Shown here piece by piece: positions 11,381 through 23,800 of a DNA stretch of 64,000 nucleotides. Within the stretch, counting starts at the first letter, position 1. Every line of letters starts with the position of its first letter. Source of the DNA: Serripes groenlandicus (lineage: Eukaryota; Mollusca; Bivalvia; Cardiida; Cardiidae); contig JASEVX010000332.1 in assembly GCA_031761405.1 (NCBI GenBank), positions 46,001 to 110,000 of the forward strand, in the 5' to 3' direction. The notes under the pieces were generated by a model. It made no database searches. It saw nothing but the letters and a program-made list of their open reading frames with translations, and was not told the DNA's origin. Both the position numbers and the translations under genes were made by a program.

Positions 11381-12084
11381 TAGGTTATTTAACAGTGTTC
11401 TGTACAATACGGATATATATTTGGACGAGTACACAGCTTGGAAAATCATATTGGACGAGCCGCTAGGCGAGTCCAATATGATTTTCCAAGCTGTGTACGA
11501 GTCCAAATATATTCCGTATTGTACAGAACACTGTTAAATGATCTTTTTATTCTATACCTCGACTTTTTCCCCAAAATATATTTTGTATATATATATATTT
11601 ACTGTCAAGTAAAAACTCCGGAGATAACTGTTAAGTTGAACAGCACTTATTTCTTCCAGTTCCCTTGTTTCTGTCGGCACGGCCTGCGCTAACCACCTTT
11701 TGAATATTCCTACATCACTTTTAGTTTTTTTCACAGTGTTTTTTGGTTTCTGTTCAATTACAAAGTCATCTATTTCAGAATCGGATAACATTTTAGTTTC
11801 AGTGTTACTCCTTGTTTGCAAACGACAATAACGATCCGGTGACAACAGGAGCTTTATCGTAACGCTTTATCTAGAGCGCCTGTCGATTCAGACTTTCATT
11901 CGGAACCTTTTCACGCGCTTCGGTCTTTATCATAGGTTTAACATGGGACCTGTGAATCGTACAATACGAAAAGAATACGGGTTATTTTGTACGCGCGTGC
12001 GTCCCGATACGGAAATATATTGTACGGTCACATGATTCGAATGAGCGTCTACGATTGGACGTATAAATTAGGTATAGAATAAAA
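11381..12084. mobile_element. Palindromic element copy 3, most complete
   Basis: The palindrome at 11391-11535 is followed by TTTTTATTCTATACCTCG, a TA run, the reversed Crypton-like exon (11603-11845) and a shared end with CGTACAATACG and GATACGGAAATATA. All three copies sit in the same satellite, so they probably spread together with the array. Confidence 0.75.
11603..11845 (-). pseudogene. Start of a Crypton-like tyrosine recombinase (DUF3504-type) frame
   Basis: The frame begins with MSPDRYCRLQ at 11845 and contains DSEIDDFVIEQK, NTVKKTKSDVGIFKRWL and ELEEISAVQLNSYLRSFYLT. In established families this pattern (EQKN.NTVKKT..D...F..WL, then EIPA.ELN.YL) is the N-terminal SAM-like part of Crypton-derived DUF3504 proteins, which are tyrosine-recombinase relatives. 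The match is by memory of the family pattern. The frame ends at ACA followed by GTAAATAT, a reasonable splice donor at 11602-11601, so this could be a first exon whose remainder was lost. No catalytic residues (R..H-R..Y) are present, so the fragment cannot act alone. Copy 2 repeats it in truncated form, copy 1 has lost it. Confidence 0.65.
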
Positions 12085-14664
12085 GATCATATTACACTGC
12101 ACATTAAACCATTATGAATAGGTGAGAGTAAATACAAGATCATATTACACTACACAATAGACCATTATGAATGACTGAGAGTGAATACCAGATTATATTC
12201 CACGGCAAACAAGCCCATTATGAATGGCTGAGAGTGAATACAAGATCATACTACACTGCACACTAGACCATAATGAATTGCTGAAAGTGAATACAAGATC
12301 ATATTATACTGCACTAGACAATTATGAATAGCTGAGAGTGAATACAAGATCATATTACACTGCACACTAGACCATTATGAATGACTGAGAGTGAATACCA
12401 GATTATATCCCACGACAAACAAGCCCATTATGGATGGCTGAGAGTGAATACAAGATCATACTACACTGCACACTAGACCATAATGAATTGCTGAAAGAAA
12501 ATACAAAATCATATTACACAGCACACTAGACAATTATGAATAGCTGAGAGTGAATACAAGATCATATTACACTGCACACTAGACCATTATGAATAGCTGA
12601 GAGTGAATACAAGATCATATTACACAGCACACTAGACAATTATGAATAGCTGAGAGTGAATACAAGATCATATTACACTACACACTAGACCATTATGAAT
12701 GGCTGAAAGTGAATACCAGATTATATTCCACGGCAAACAAGCCCATTATGAATGGCTGAGAGTGAATACAAGATCATACTACACTGCAAACTAGACCATT
12801 ATGAATTGCTGAAAGTGAATACAAGATCATATTACACTGCACACTAGACCATAATGAATTAGTGAGAGAGAATGCAAGCTCACTAAACTATTATGAATTG
12901 GTGAGAGTTAATACAAGATCATATTCCACGACGTACTATATCATTCTAAATGGTTGAATTGCTGAGAGTGAATACAAGATCATATTAGACGGCAAACTAG
13001 ACCGTTAGGAATAGCTGTGACAATGATTGCCAGATATTATTCCATGAAAGACTAGACCATTGTGAATGACTGAGAGTGAATACAAGATCACATTCCATGG
13101 CAAACTAGACCATTATGAATTGGTGAGCGTGAATACAAGATCATATAACATGGCAAACTAGACCATTATGAATTGGTAAGCGTGAATACAAGATCATATT
13201 CGAAGGCAAACAAGACCATAATAAACAGCTTTGAGCGTGATTATCAGATCATATTCCATGACGAATTATACCATTATGAATGGCTGAGAGTAAATACCAG
13301 ATCATATTCCAAGGCGAACGAGACTATTATGAATGGCTGAGAGTGAAAACAAGATTATATTCCACGGCAAACAAGCCCATTATGAATTGCTGATAGTGAA
13401 TAAAAGATTATATTCCACGACACATTAGACCATTATGAATTTCTAAGAGTGAATACCAGATTATATTCCACGAAAAACTAGACCATAATGATTTGGTGAG
13501 ACTGAATACAAGATCATATTCCACGGCAAACTAGACCATTATGAAAGACTGAGAGTGAATACCAGATTATATTTCACGGCAAACTAGAACATTATGAATT
13601 GGTGAGAGTGAATACAAGATCATATTCCACGGCAAACTAGACCATTTAGAATGGCTGAGAGTGAATACAAGATTATATTCCACGGCAAACTAGACCATTA
13701 GGAATTGCTGAATGTGAATACATGATCATATTACACTGCACACTAGACCATTATGAATTGGTGAGAGTTGATACAAGATCATATTCCACGGCAAACTAGA
13801 CCATTTAGAATGGCTGAGAGTGAATACCAGATTATATTCCACGGCAAACTAGACCATTATGAATTGCTGAATGTGAATAGAAGATCATATTACACTGCAA
13901 ACTAAACCATTTTGAATTGCTTAGAGTGAATACAAGATCATATTCCACAACAAGATAATTATGAATGGCTGAGAGTGAGTACCAGGCGATATTCCACGAT
14001 AAACAAGACCATTATGAATTACTAGGAGTGCATACTAGATTACATTTAACGGCAAACTAGACCATTATAAATAGGTGTGAGATTGATTATCTGATCATAT
14101 TCCACGAAGAACTATACCATTCTAAATGGCTCGGAGTGAACACCAGGTGATGTTTCACGACGAACTAAACCATAATGAATTGCTGAGAGTGAAAACAAGA
14201 TCATAGTTCACGACAGACTAGACCAGTATGAGTTGCTAAGAGTGAATACCAGATAAAATCAACGACAAAAGAGAACATGTTCCACGACACTCTAGACCTT
14301 TATGAGTTACTAACAGTGAATACTAGATCATATTTCACGACAAAATAAACCATTAATATTCCACTGCATACAAGACCTTTATGTATTGCTGAGTGATACA
14401 TTACTGAGAGTGAATACCAGATTATATTATAAGGCAAACTAGATCATTATGAATTACTGAGAGTGAATACCAGATTATACTATAAGGCAAACTAGATCAC
14501 TATGAATTACTGAGAGTGAATACCAGATTATATTATAAGGCAAACTAGATCATTATGAATTGCTGGGAGTAAATACAAGATCATATTCAACCACAAACTA
14601 GACCATTATGAATTGCTGCGTGTGAATACAAGATCATATTCCACGTCAATCTAGACCATTATGA
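12085..14664. repeat. 53-bp satellite, main block
   Basis: About 48 units of GACCATTATGAAT-TGCTGAGAGTGAATAC-AAGATCATATTCCACGGCAAACTA, with growing divergence toward the right. Recurring variants (ACACTGCACACTAGACC, TATAAGGCAAACTAGATC) mark local duplications. Its right edge is about 24 bp from the stop codon of the NIDO-type gene, so that gene's 3' UTR would run into this array. Confidence 0.9.
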
Positions 14665-14687
14665 AGGTGAGGATCAGGTAACTAGTG

Positions 14688-14846
14688 TCAAGACATACGG
14701 GTCGTTTCGAAGACGTAGTGACCCGGCTTGCCACATCGGCAGTTACTTTTCAGATGTATGTCAGTTTCTGTTGTCGAGTTGCATATCTCCGAGTAGCGTT
14801 CATCTAGACCACCAGTAATACCCGAGTTTTTAGCAATTACTTTACC
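14688..14846 (-). CDS. NIDO-type gene, coding exon 6 (terminal)
   Basis: Acceptor TTTCATTCCAG ends at 14847. The exon reads 52 codons from GKVIAKNSGITGG to ETTRMS and ends in TGA at 14690-14688. It contains the cluster SNCRCGKPG. It starts in phase 0, matching exon 5. Confidence 0.7.
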   Translation of the reverse strand, partial: GKVIAKNSGITGGLDERYSEICNSTTETDIHLKSNCRCGKPGHYVFETTRMS

Positions 14847-17800
14847 CTGGAATGAAACATATGCGTTGCGTCTAGCTATTCAGGGTCGAAATGACACCAA
14901 ACTGACATCATGTAACCCTCCCTGTTCATTTAACAACATATTTGAAGCACGCGACTGAAAACATCTATGCAAAAATATCTAAATGCTTTATAAATGAAAG
15001 TATTATCAACGAATAGAGTTGAAAACATTGTGACACAAGGACAAATTGCTCATCACGAGAAATTTCACCTTTTGTTAGAATATGTTCAAGAGTCGTCTGC
15101 TACGGATGCGTTGATATGCGTTACAAGTGGAAAGGGATTACTGACATCCCCGTTATTACATCATTTACAGTGATATTGACATTAACAATAGTGTCGATGC
15201 ACTTCCAGTTGTTTGTCAAACTATGCAGTTAGGTATATGCAACATGTGTGCGGACATAGAATAAACGTGCTAGCCTGTTCGTTTTTATTCAGGCCAAATA
15301 GCACCATACACGGCTGAAATATATACACGGATACCACATTCGATAAATTGCAGCAGACGAGTTTGCAAACATATGGTCAATAGTACAGAACATTCAATAA
15401 ATCAAACGGTTGATTACACTGAGGCAACAGGAGATATTTACTTATTGTGAGCAATTTCCCGTTTTGCCATAATGTTTTCAAAATGTCTATGCTGCAGCGG
15501 CAACAGAAAGCGTATGTTGGTTGGAAAAAACATCAGCAAGATATACGATCTTTGACAAGAACATAAAACACACGTAAATATATTGCTGTGGAAACACAGA
15601 TATGTAAATTAATATTTCAACCTGCAAGAACAAAACAAATATAAAATGAATGAATAATCCTTGAAAAATACAGAATCATGAATTAAATATCTAATACAGT
15701 ATGCAAGAAAGTAAGGGACTATTTGGGTTTAGCTCAGCATGTCAGCGGATGTATTTTGCGTAATTTGACCAGATGAGGTGACTTTCGAGTATATAGTATT
15801 GTATCGCACGGGTGTGTTGCGTCGCGCGATTTCACTGAACATACAAACTTATCACGTGATAATGTGTATTTAAGTGTGTATAAGGTCAATTCGAGACGCC
15901 CTTAATGCTCTATGGTCAGAACTAAAACACGTACAGCTAAGAATTGTTTCTGGTTTTAAAGAAATTGGACTATCTCTCACCATTGATTAGTTCAGGCAAC
16001 TGACTCACTTCCGACATAGACAGTCAGACTAAGTGATAGATGCCGATTGTCACAATGACGTTGCATGACCTAGATGACTAGATAAAAGGGAATAAACAGG
16101 TATTTTTCCCACAATATGTCTCTTATTACTCATCCAAATCCTATGTTGAGGGTACTCAAAAGAATCATCTCACTGAGATTATTCTTTTGAGTACCCACAA
16201 CATAGGGTTTGAATGTCAAATAAAGATTTTAGACCATGAAAAATGCCCCTTATCTAGATCTCTGATGACGGGAAACGGGAATGATTGATGCTGGTTTCAA
16301 ACTCATGACCGCTGAACGAAAAAACATCGTTGTTTCTGACCGAGCAGTAAACGCGGCTAGCCATTGTAAAAAATAACATACTTATAGCGGCAACTTAGTT
16401 GTAAAGGAGATCGATAAATATATTATGATTCAAAATGTGTTAATGTTTTAACCTTAAACATTTATAAATAATGAGTTCCCTTTTTCAACAGTGTATGTCA
16501 AATTCTGTCAACATGTTTCACTGATTAATCTGTCTATTATTGTTCTTAGTTAATCTGTCTCAATATGTCAATGCATCTCAGGACATTGTTCAATACCTTT
16601 GTTTGATTCCTAAAAAAAATGCCAATTTAAGTCATATCACGTCGGTCAGTTCACCTACCCATATGTACGGTGGCACAGAGGTGACATGTGTGCGATTTTA
16701 TTTATCTCGTTCCCACGAGATAATAACTCGTTCCCACAAGATAATTAAGTCGTGGGAACAAGATAATAACTCGTTCCCACGAGATATTATGTCGTTCCCA
16801 CGAGATAATTAAGTCGTGGGAACAAGATAATAACTCGTTCCCACGAGATAATAAGTCGTGGGAACGAGATAATTAAGTCGTTCCCACGAGATATTATGTC
16901 GTTCCCACGAGATATTATGTCGTGGGAACGAGATAAATAAAATCGCACACATGTCACCTCTGTGCCACCGTACATATGTTTCCTGGCGTTGGAAGACCAG
17001 TAATCAATTAACAGACTTTCTATTCAACTTGCTGCTTTTCCAAATATACTGCTTACCCGTTGATCGAAGAAGAAAAACGCTTGTCAGAGCGTACTTAAGA
17101 AAGATGGCCGAGATTGGGTTCCAACTCATAAACCCCTGTATTAACATATCGCGTCACAACCAACTGAGAAACCGGCGCTCAGCATATCTGACGAATAGTG
17201 CATTTTTAAACGATATTAGTACAAATAATCTATCTAACGAAAATTACGTTGTTAAAAAGTGGTCATTAAAGACAGTTATCTGTCAAAAAGTTATAAAGGA
17301 GGTCTATAAATAAGTTATTAAACACGATCGTTCGTTGTTAAAGGAAAAAAGTAACTTAATTATTTAAAACGAATAACTCGTTGTTATAGAAGATAACTTA
17401 TTAAACTCTGTTTAACGACCAGTTCGTTGTTAAAGTAAATCAGTAATTTAACTCTGTATAATGACCATTTAGTTTTTAAAGAAAATCAGTGATTAATCTC
17501 TATACGTAACAACCAGAACGTTGTTAAATTAGATCAGTTATTAAGCTCTATATATCGGCCATTTCTTTGTTAAAGAAAATCAGTAATTAAACTCTACATT
17601 ACGACCATTTACTTTTTAAAGAAAATCAGTAATTAAACTCTATATAACGACCATTTAGCTTTTAACGAAAATCAGTGATTAATTTCTATACGTAACAATC
17701 AGAACGTTGTTAAATAAGATCAGTCATTAAGCTTTATATATCGACCAGTTCGTTGTTAAAGAAAATCAGTAATTTAACTCTGTATAATGACCATTTACTT

Positions 17801-20800
17801 GTTAAGGAAAATCAGAGATTAATCTCTATACGTAACAACCAGAACGTTATTAAATGAAATCAGTCATTAAGCTTTATATATCGACCAGTTCGTTGTTAAC
17901 GAAAATCATTAATTAAACTCTATATAACGACTAATTCGTTTTTAAAGATGTTCAGTAATTCATCTCTATGCATAACGAGCAGTTTGTTGTTAAATGATAT
18001 AATATGGGTGATAATATCCGTATATCGAGCGGATCGTAACATAATTGATCAGGATTGTATGTCGTTTTCTACATCATTTATCGTATATCAAATCAGTTTG
18101 TGTCATCGTGTGAATTCCAGAGACACTCATCGAAATATAGTCTGGAGGCAGTCCCTATTGTTAAAGGAGCCGTCCTGCGAGAAAACCAACATTGTGGCAT
18201 GCCGCGCAGGCGAATCCGTACAGATAATTTTCACCTCCGGTTTTTTTTAATTTTAGGAATCATTAGTCTATACCTCTATCCACCTGAGACGGAATGTGTC
18301 GATCCGTATTAGCCTGCGCTGACTGTGCAGGCTGATCTAAGTCGATACAAAACGCAAAGTCCATAATGTCGGTTTTCTCGTGGGACGGCTCATATCGGAA
18401 ATTAATTACTACAAATATCTCTTTCTACTGTAGCTCTCCGTTGTTGAAAAGCATTATGGGTTCAAAGACATGTCGTGATCGTTGATTGTATATAATGTCA
18501 ATGAAAGCCCATGCATTTGTGGAATATTTTTGAACAATGAATGGACTGTATCCAGCTTATTTACAATCCTACCATAGAGTATCGCCAAATAGTCCATCAC
18601 TAAAATACAAAATGCGATAACATGTTTGGATATCAACCGATAATTGGATTTGAGTGGCCGTGACTTACGCAGTAGGAAGAACTCCAAAAAAAAAAGTGCT
18701 GTTGAAATATAGGAATTACAGAATTGAAAATCAAAAAAATATTTCTACTCTGTTAACAGACGAATTAATGGAATCGACTCGATGCAGCTTTACCATTTCG
18801 ATTCACTTTTTTGTATAGAAAATCAAGTTCCAGTGATAACATATATACCAAAAGAGAATCAATTTGTTGAAATAATAGTAAAATATAGTTGATATTTTAA
18901 AAAGATATGATATATACGGCACATATTAATTTGTTGTCAAGTTGGCCAAATTTCAAAAATCCTTTTGAATAGTCCATATCATCAAGGCGCTTCCATCTTT
19001 GTCAAACTGCATGACCATACACCTTTCTATAACCGTTCAGGCATAGGAACCAGTAAGTGGTCCAGGGGTATCGAGGTTCGTCTGTCGCGCGGAAGACCCA
19101 ACTTTGTTGAAGCAGATACATGTAACTGTACTAAAATCTCTACGGACTGTCCATTTCGTTTTTATTCTATTATAAGTTAGACACAACAGTATAATGTTAT
19201 GTTTCCTTTGTTGCTAAATGAATGTGTTAATTTAAAACCATGGTATAATGTATTAAAACAAGGTAAAACAATGATAACACCATTCCTTTTTTTTATAAAT
19301 CATTATTCAAAATAAGATACTATAGCGATTTTTGTCAATGGGTAAATTTTGTTTTTTACTTACCACCACTTGTTTGTTTTGATTATGATCTATCGTTGGA
19401 ATTTCATCTTTGTACAGAAATGCTACAAACGTCTTGCTACTCTTGGTTACTGCAACGATAGCTTGGAAGGTGTAATTCTGAAATGTGAAAATAAATTAAT
19501 AATAATAAATTATAAACATAGAAAATTACAATGCACTCGCGATAACCCGAAAATAATGACCTCAAGTTGTCCATGATTTCCACTTATATCTGAATTTATA
19601 CTAAACTTGAATCCATTGATTTATGTCATATGATTTCTGTTTCTCGGAGGCAAGGTTTAATTTGGTTTGATTTATTTATCCAGAAACTCCACAACCGAAC
19701 TTCCCTGTCCCGGAGGAGTCCTCAGAAAGGATCGTCATTTCCGATTTAAAAGAAAGTTGGCGCATTACCACATACCCTGTAGAAAAACACCGTGGTTTTC
19801 GATTTAAAATAAATTTGAGGCATGAATTACATAATTATGAGATATTGTATACACCCTCCGTGTTTTATTTTACTTAAGATGTGTTTGGTGCATCTTTATG
19901 AATCCGCCGTGGCAAAATATATATCGTGAGTGAACTTGTCCAATATTCGATCCCCGTTGGCGGCGGTCTATGGTAAGTGCCCTTGGGGCAGGGCTCATTC
20001 TCAAGCCTAGTCAGGCTATCATCCAGGAATAATTTATAAGTGTTCAGTCCTGTGATGTAAGTGAATTACTGTTTAATACGGCATTAAATCAGAATAAAAC
20101 AAACCTTGAGTAGTTGATTGTCATTGTATTCGGTTCTCCATGTTGCTACGAGCACCTCATCGACGATCTCATCTTTCCTACTTTTTTCTTCACAATCATT
20201 TAAAATCCCCCCGACGATGTTTAAGTCACAAATGCTTGGTCCCATTGCTTTATTGCTGGCATCGCTGAAAAGAACATAAAGTAAAGGTGAGTTAAATAAG
20301 CTTGGTCAGTACCGCAACAGACGTCTTGATTTGTATTTGCCCGAGAAAAAACCCCAAACCAAAACCAAACAATAAAAGCAACAAAACAGTAATCATAAGT
20401 TGTTTTCTTTCTAAACATATCACCGTGTAATTGTTTAAATTTTTTTTTTTGATAAAGATAAAAGTATGTTACCCGTCACGGAAAATTGAACCTATTGGAG
20501 GGATATTCAGAAATGTTTTCTTGATTTGAACTAACCAAATAGACACGTGAAATATAAATGGTAAATTGCTTCATATTTGTCAATGGAAGTGGCAAAACGT
20601 CGACACAACACTTCGTCTCAGGGGGATTGAGGTAAAGAGTAATGATTCCCGAAAAAGAAAATCCACAGGAGGGAAAAACTATCTACCCGGATTAGCCTGC
20701 GCGTCACGCTTATGCTGTTCCGGATCGATACTTTACGCAGAGTCAATAATGTTGGTTTTCTCGTGGTACGGCTCATATATTAAACATACAGATTTCCATG

Positions 20801-23800
20801 AGTATAGGGATATCACGTATGCCTATCTTCGCATGTGATCGCTACACTGTAATCAATCTACATCGGTAAACAGACTTTTGGAAATGTCAAACGTGACCGC
20901 TTAATGATTTAGTGCGTTCTTATGGTGATAGGAAGGATGATGGATCTGTAACCGATTCGCATACAGGTTTGTTATTTTTCATACTTTACAGGGTAAGTAG
21001 CGTGTTTTCTATAAAAAACGTAAAATAATTGGTAATTCTTTTTTAAATGATGAGTGCTCAAAAGCAAATAAAAAGTCAGTTAGGCAATTGTTTACTTTTG
21101 TGCGGCTTTATTATTTTTACACCGAATCAAACATTCAGATCCGAATAAAAAGTGTACATGGCTTGATGTGAACACGACAAAAACGAATCTTAGACATACA
21201 GTGTACATACGGATTAAAGCAAAACTAAATTTAAAAAAGTGTCTGGATGAATGAGGGATCCTCACATATATAGTAACAATTAGAAGCATAAGTTAAACTA
21301 CGTTGGAATATTGTGTGAAAAAGAGGTTTTCACAGTATGTCTCACTTTGACACGATTCTAAGTCATATAAAAACGTAATTTGAAAAAAAACAAAAAACAA
21401 AAGGTGGCGTAAACAAATCCCTGTTACTCAATTTAAAGAAAAGAAGCAATTGTTTGATAAATAATGGACTAAATACCCAATTCACTAACAAAGTAAAATG
21501 TAGCCCCGTACCTACCATTTAACATACTGCCTACCAATACAACGACATATATATTTCTGACATTTAACACACTGCCTACCAATACAACGACATATATATT
21601 TCTGACATTTAACACACTGCCTACCAATACAACGACATATATATTTCTGACATTTAACACACTGCCTACCAATACAACAACATGTATATTTCTGACATTT
21701 AACACACTGCCTACCAATACAACGACATATATATCTCTGACATTTAACACACTGCCTATCAATACAACTACCTATATAATTATGACATTTAACACACTGC
21801 CTACCAATACAACTACATATATATTTCTGACATTTAACACACTGCCTATCTATACAACGAAATATATATTTCTGACATTTAACACACTGCCTACCAATAC
21901 AACGACATATATATTTCTGACATTTAACACACTGCCTACCAATACAACAACATATATAATTGTGACATTTAACACACTGCCTACCAATACAACAACAAAT
22001 ATAATTGTGACATTTAACACACTGCCTACCAATACAACGACATATATATTTCTGACATTTAACATTCTGCCTACCAATACAACAACATATATAGTCCTGA
22101 CATTTAACACACTGCCTACCAATACAACAACATATATATTTCTGACATTTAACACACTGCCTACCAATACAACAACATATATAATTCTGACATCTAACAC
22201 ACTGCCTACCAAATACAAGGACATATATATTTCTGGCATTTAACACACTGCCTACCTATACAACGACATCTATATTTCTGACATTTAACACACTGCCTAC
22301 CAATACAACGCCATATATTTCTCTGATATTTAACACACTGCCTACCTATACAACGACATATATATTTCTGACATTTAACACACTGTCTACCAATACAACG
22401 ACATATATAATTCTGACATCTAACACACTGCCTACCAAATACAAGGACATATATAATTCTGGCATTTAACACACTGCCTACCTATACAACGACATCTATA
22501 TTTCTGACATTTAACACACTGCCTACCAATACAACGCCATATACTTCTCTGATATTTAACACACTGCCTACCTATACAACGACATATATATTTCTGAAAT
22601 TTAACACACTGCCTACCAATACAACGACATATATATTTCTGACATTTAACACACTGCCTACCAATACAACAGCATATATATTTCTGACATTTAACACACT
22701 GCCTACCAATACAACAACATATATATTTCTGACATTTAACACACTGCCTACCAATACAACAACATATATATCTCTGACATTTAACACACTGCCTATCAAT
22801 ACAACTACCTATATAATTATGACATTTAACACACTGCCTACCAATACAACGACATATATATTTCTGACATTTAACACACTGCCTAGTCTATACAACGAAA
22901 TATATATTTATGACATTTAACACACTGCCTACCAATACAACGACATATATATTTATGACATTTAACACACTGCCTACCAATACAACGACATATATAATTG
23001 TGACATTTAACACACTGCCTACCAATACAACAACATATATAATTGTGACATTTAACACACTGCCTACCAATACAACGACATATATATTTCTGACATTTAA
23101 TATTCTGCCTACCAATACAACGACATATATAGTCCTGTCATTTAACACACTGCCTACCAATACAACGACATATATATTTCTGACATTTAATACACTGCCG
23201 CCAAATACAACGACATATATAATTCTGACATCTAACACACTGCCTACCAAATACAAGGACATATATAATTCTGGCATTTAACACACTGCCTACCTATACA
23301 ACGACATCTATATTTCTGACATTTAACACACTGCCTACCAATACAACGCCATATATTTCTCTGATATTTAACACACTGCCTACCTATACAACGACATATA
23401 TATTTCTGAAATTTAACACACTGCCTACCAATACAACGACATATATATTTCTGACATTTAACACACTGCCTACCAATACAACGACATATATATTTCTGAC
23501 ATTTAACACACTGCCTACCTATACAACGACATATATATTTCTGACCAACAATCACACGAACTGTATCGATCTCTTACGACCTCATACGAAAATTGCCGAA
23601 TCATTCCGACGTTGATACTTACTACTGTGCTGTTCTAACTCCGTGATATACATCGACATACCATGCTGTAATCGCTCCAATACCGACACCGAGCACGTCC
23701 GCTACTATAACTGCATTTGTGCTAGAAGGGCCTAGGGCTGAAAAATATAAACATGAATGTTACATTTATTAACAAGTCCTTAGTCCCGTCAATGCTCAAC

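Larger units (their letters stand above)
14847..19363. other. Intron 5 of the NIDO-type gene
   Basis: A 4.5-kb intron filled with MITEs (14912, 16077, 16660, 18177), a SINE and a 46-bp minisatellite. The frames at 18965-19180 and 18454-18687 inside it show no domain and no splice context. Confidence 0.6.
20265..23622. other. Intron 3 of the NIDO-type gene
   Basis: Holds the truncated MITE at 20611, unremarkable AT-rich DNA at 20780-21510 (with a diverged dispersed motif near 20860) and the 45-bp minisatellite. Confidence 0.6.

Noticed and set aside
21512..23555. Long Cys-rich and Val-rich open frames on both strands
   Set aside because: They follow from a 45-bp repeat, a multiple of three, and lie in an intron; no promoter or splice sites tie them to a gene.
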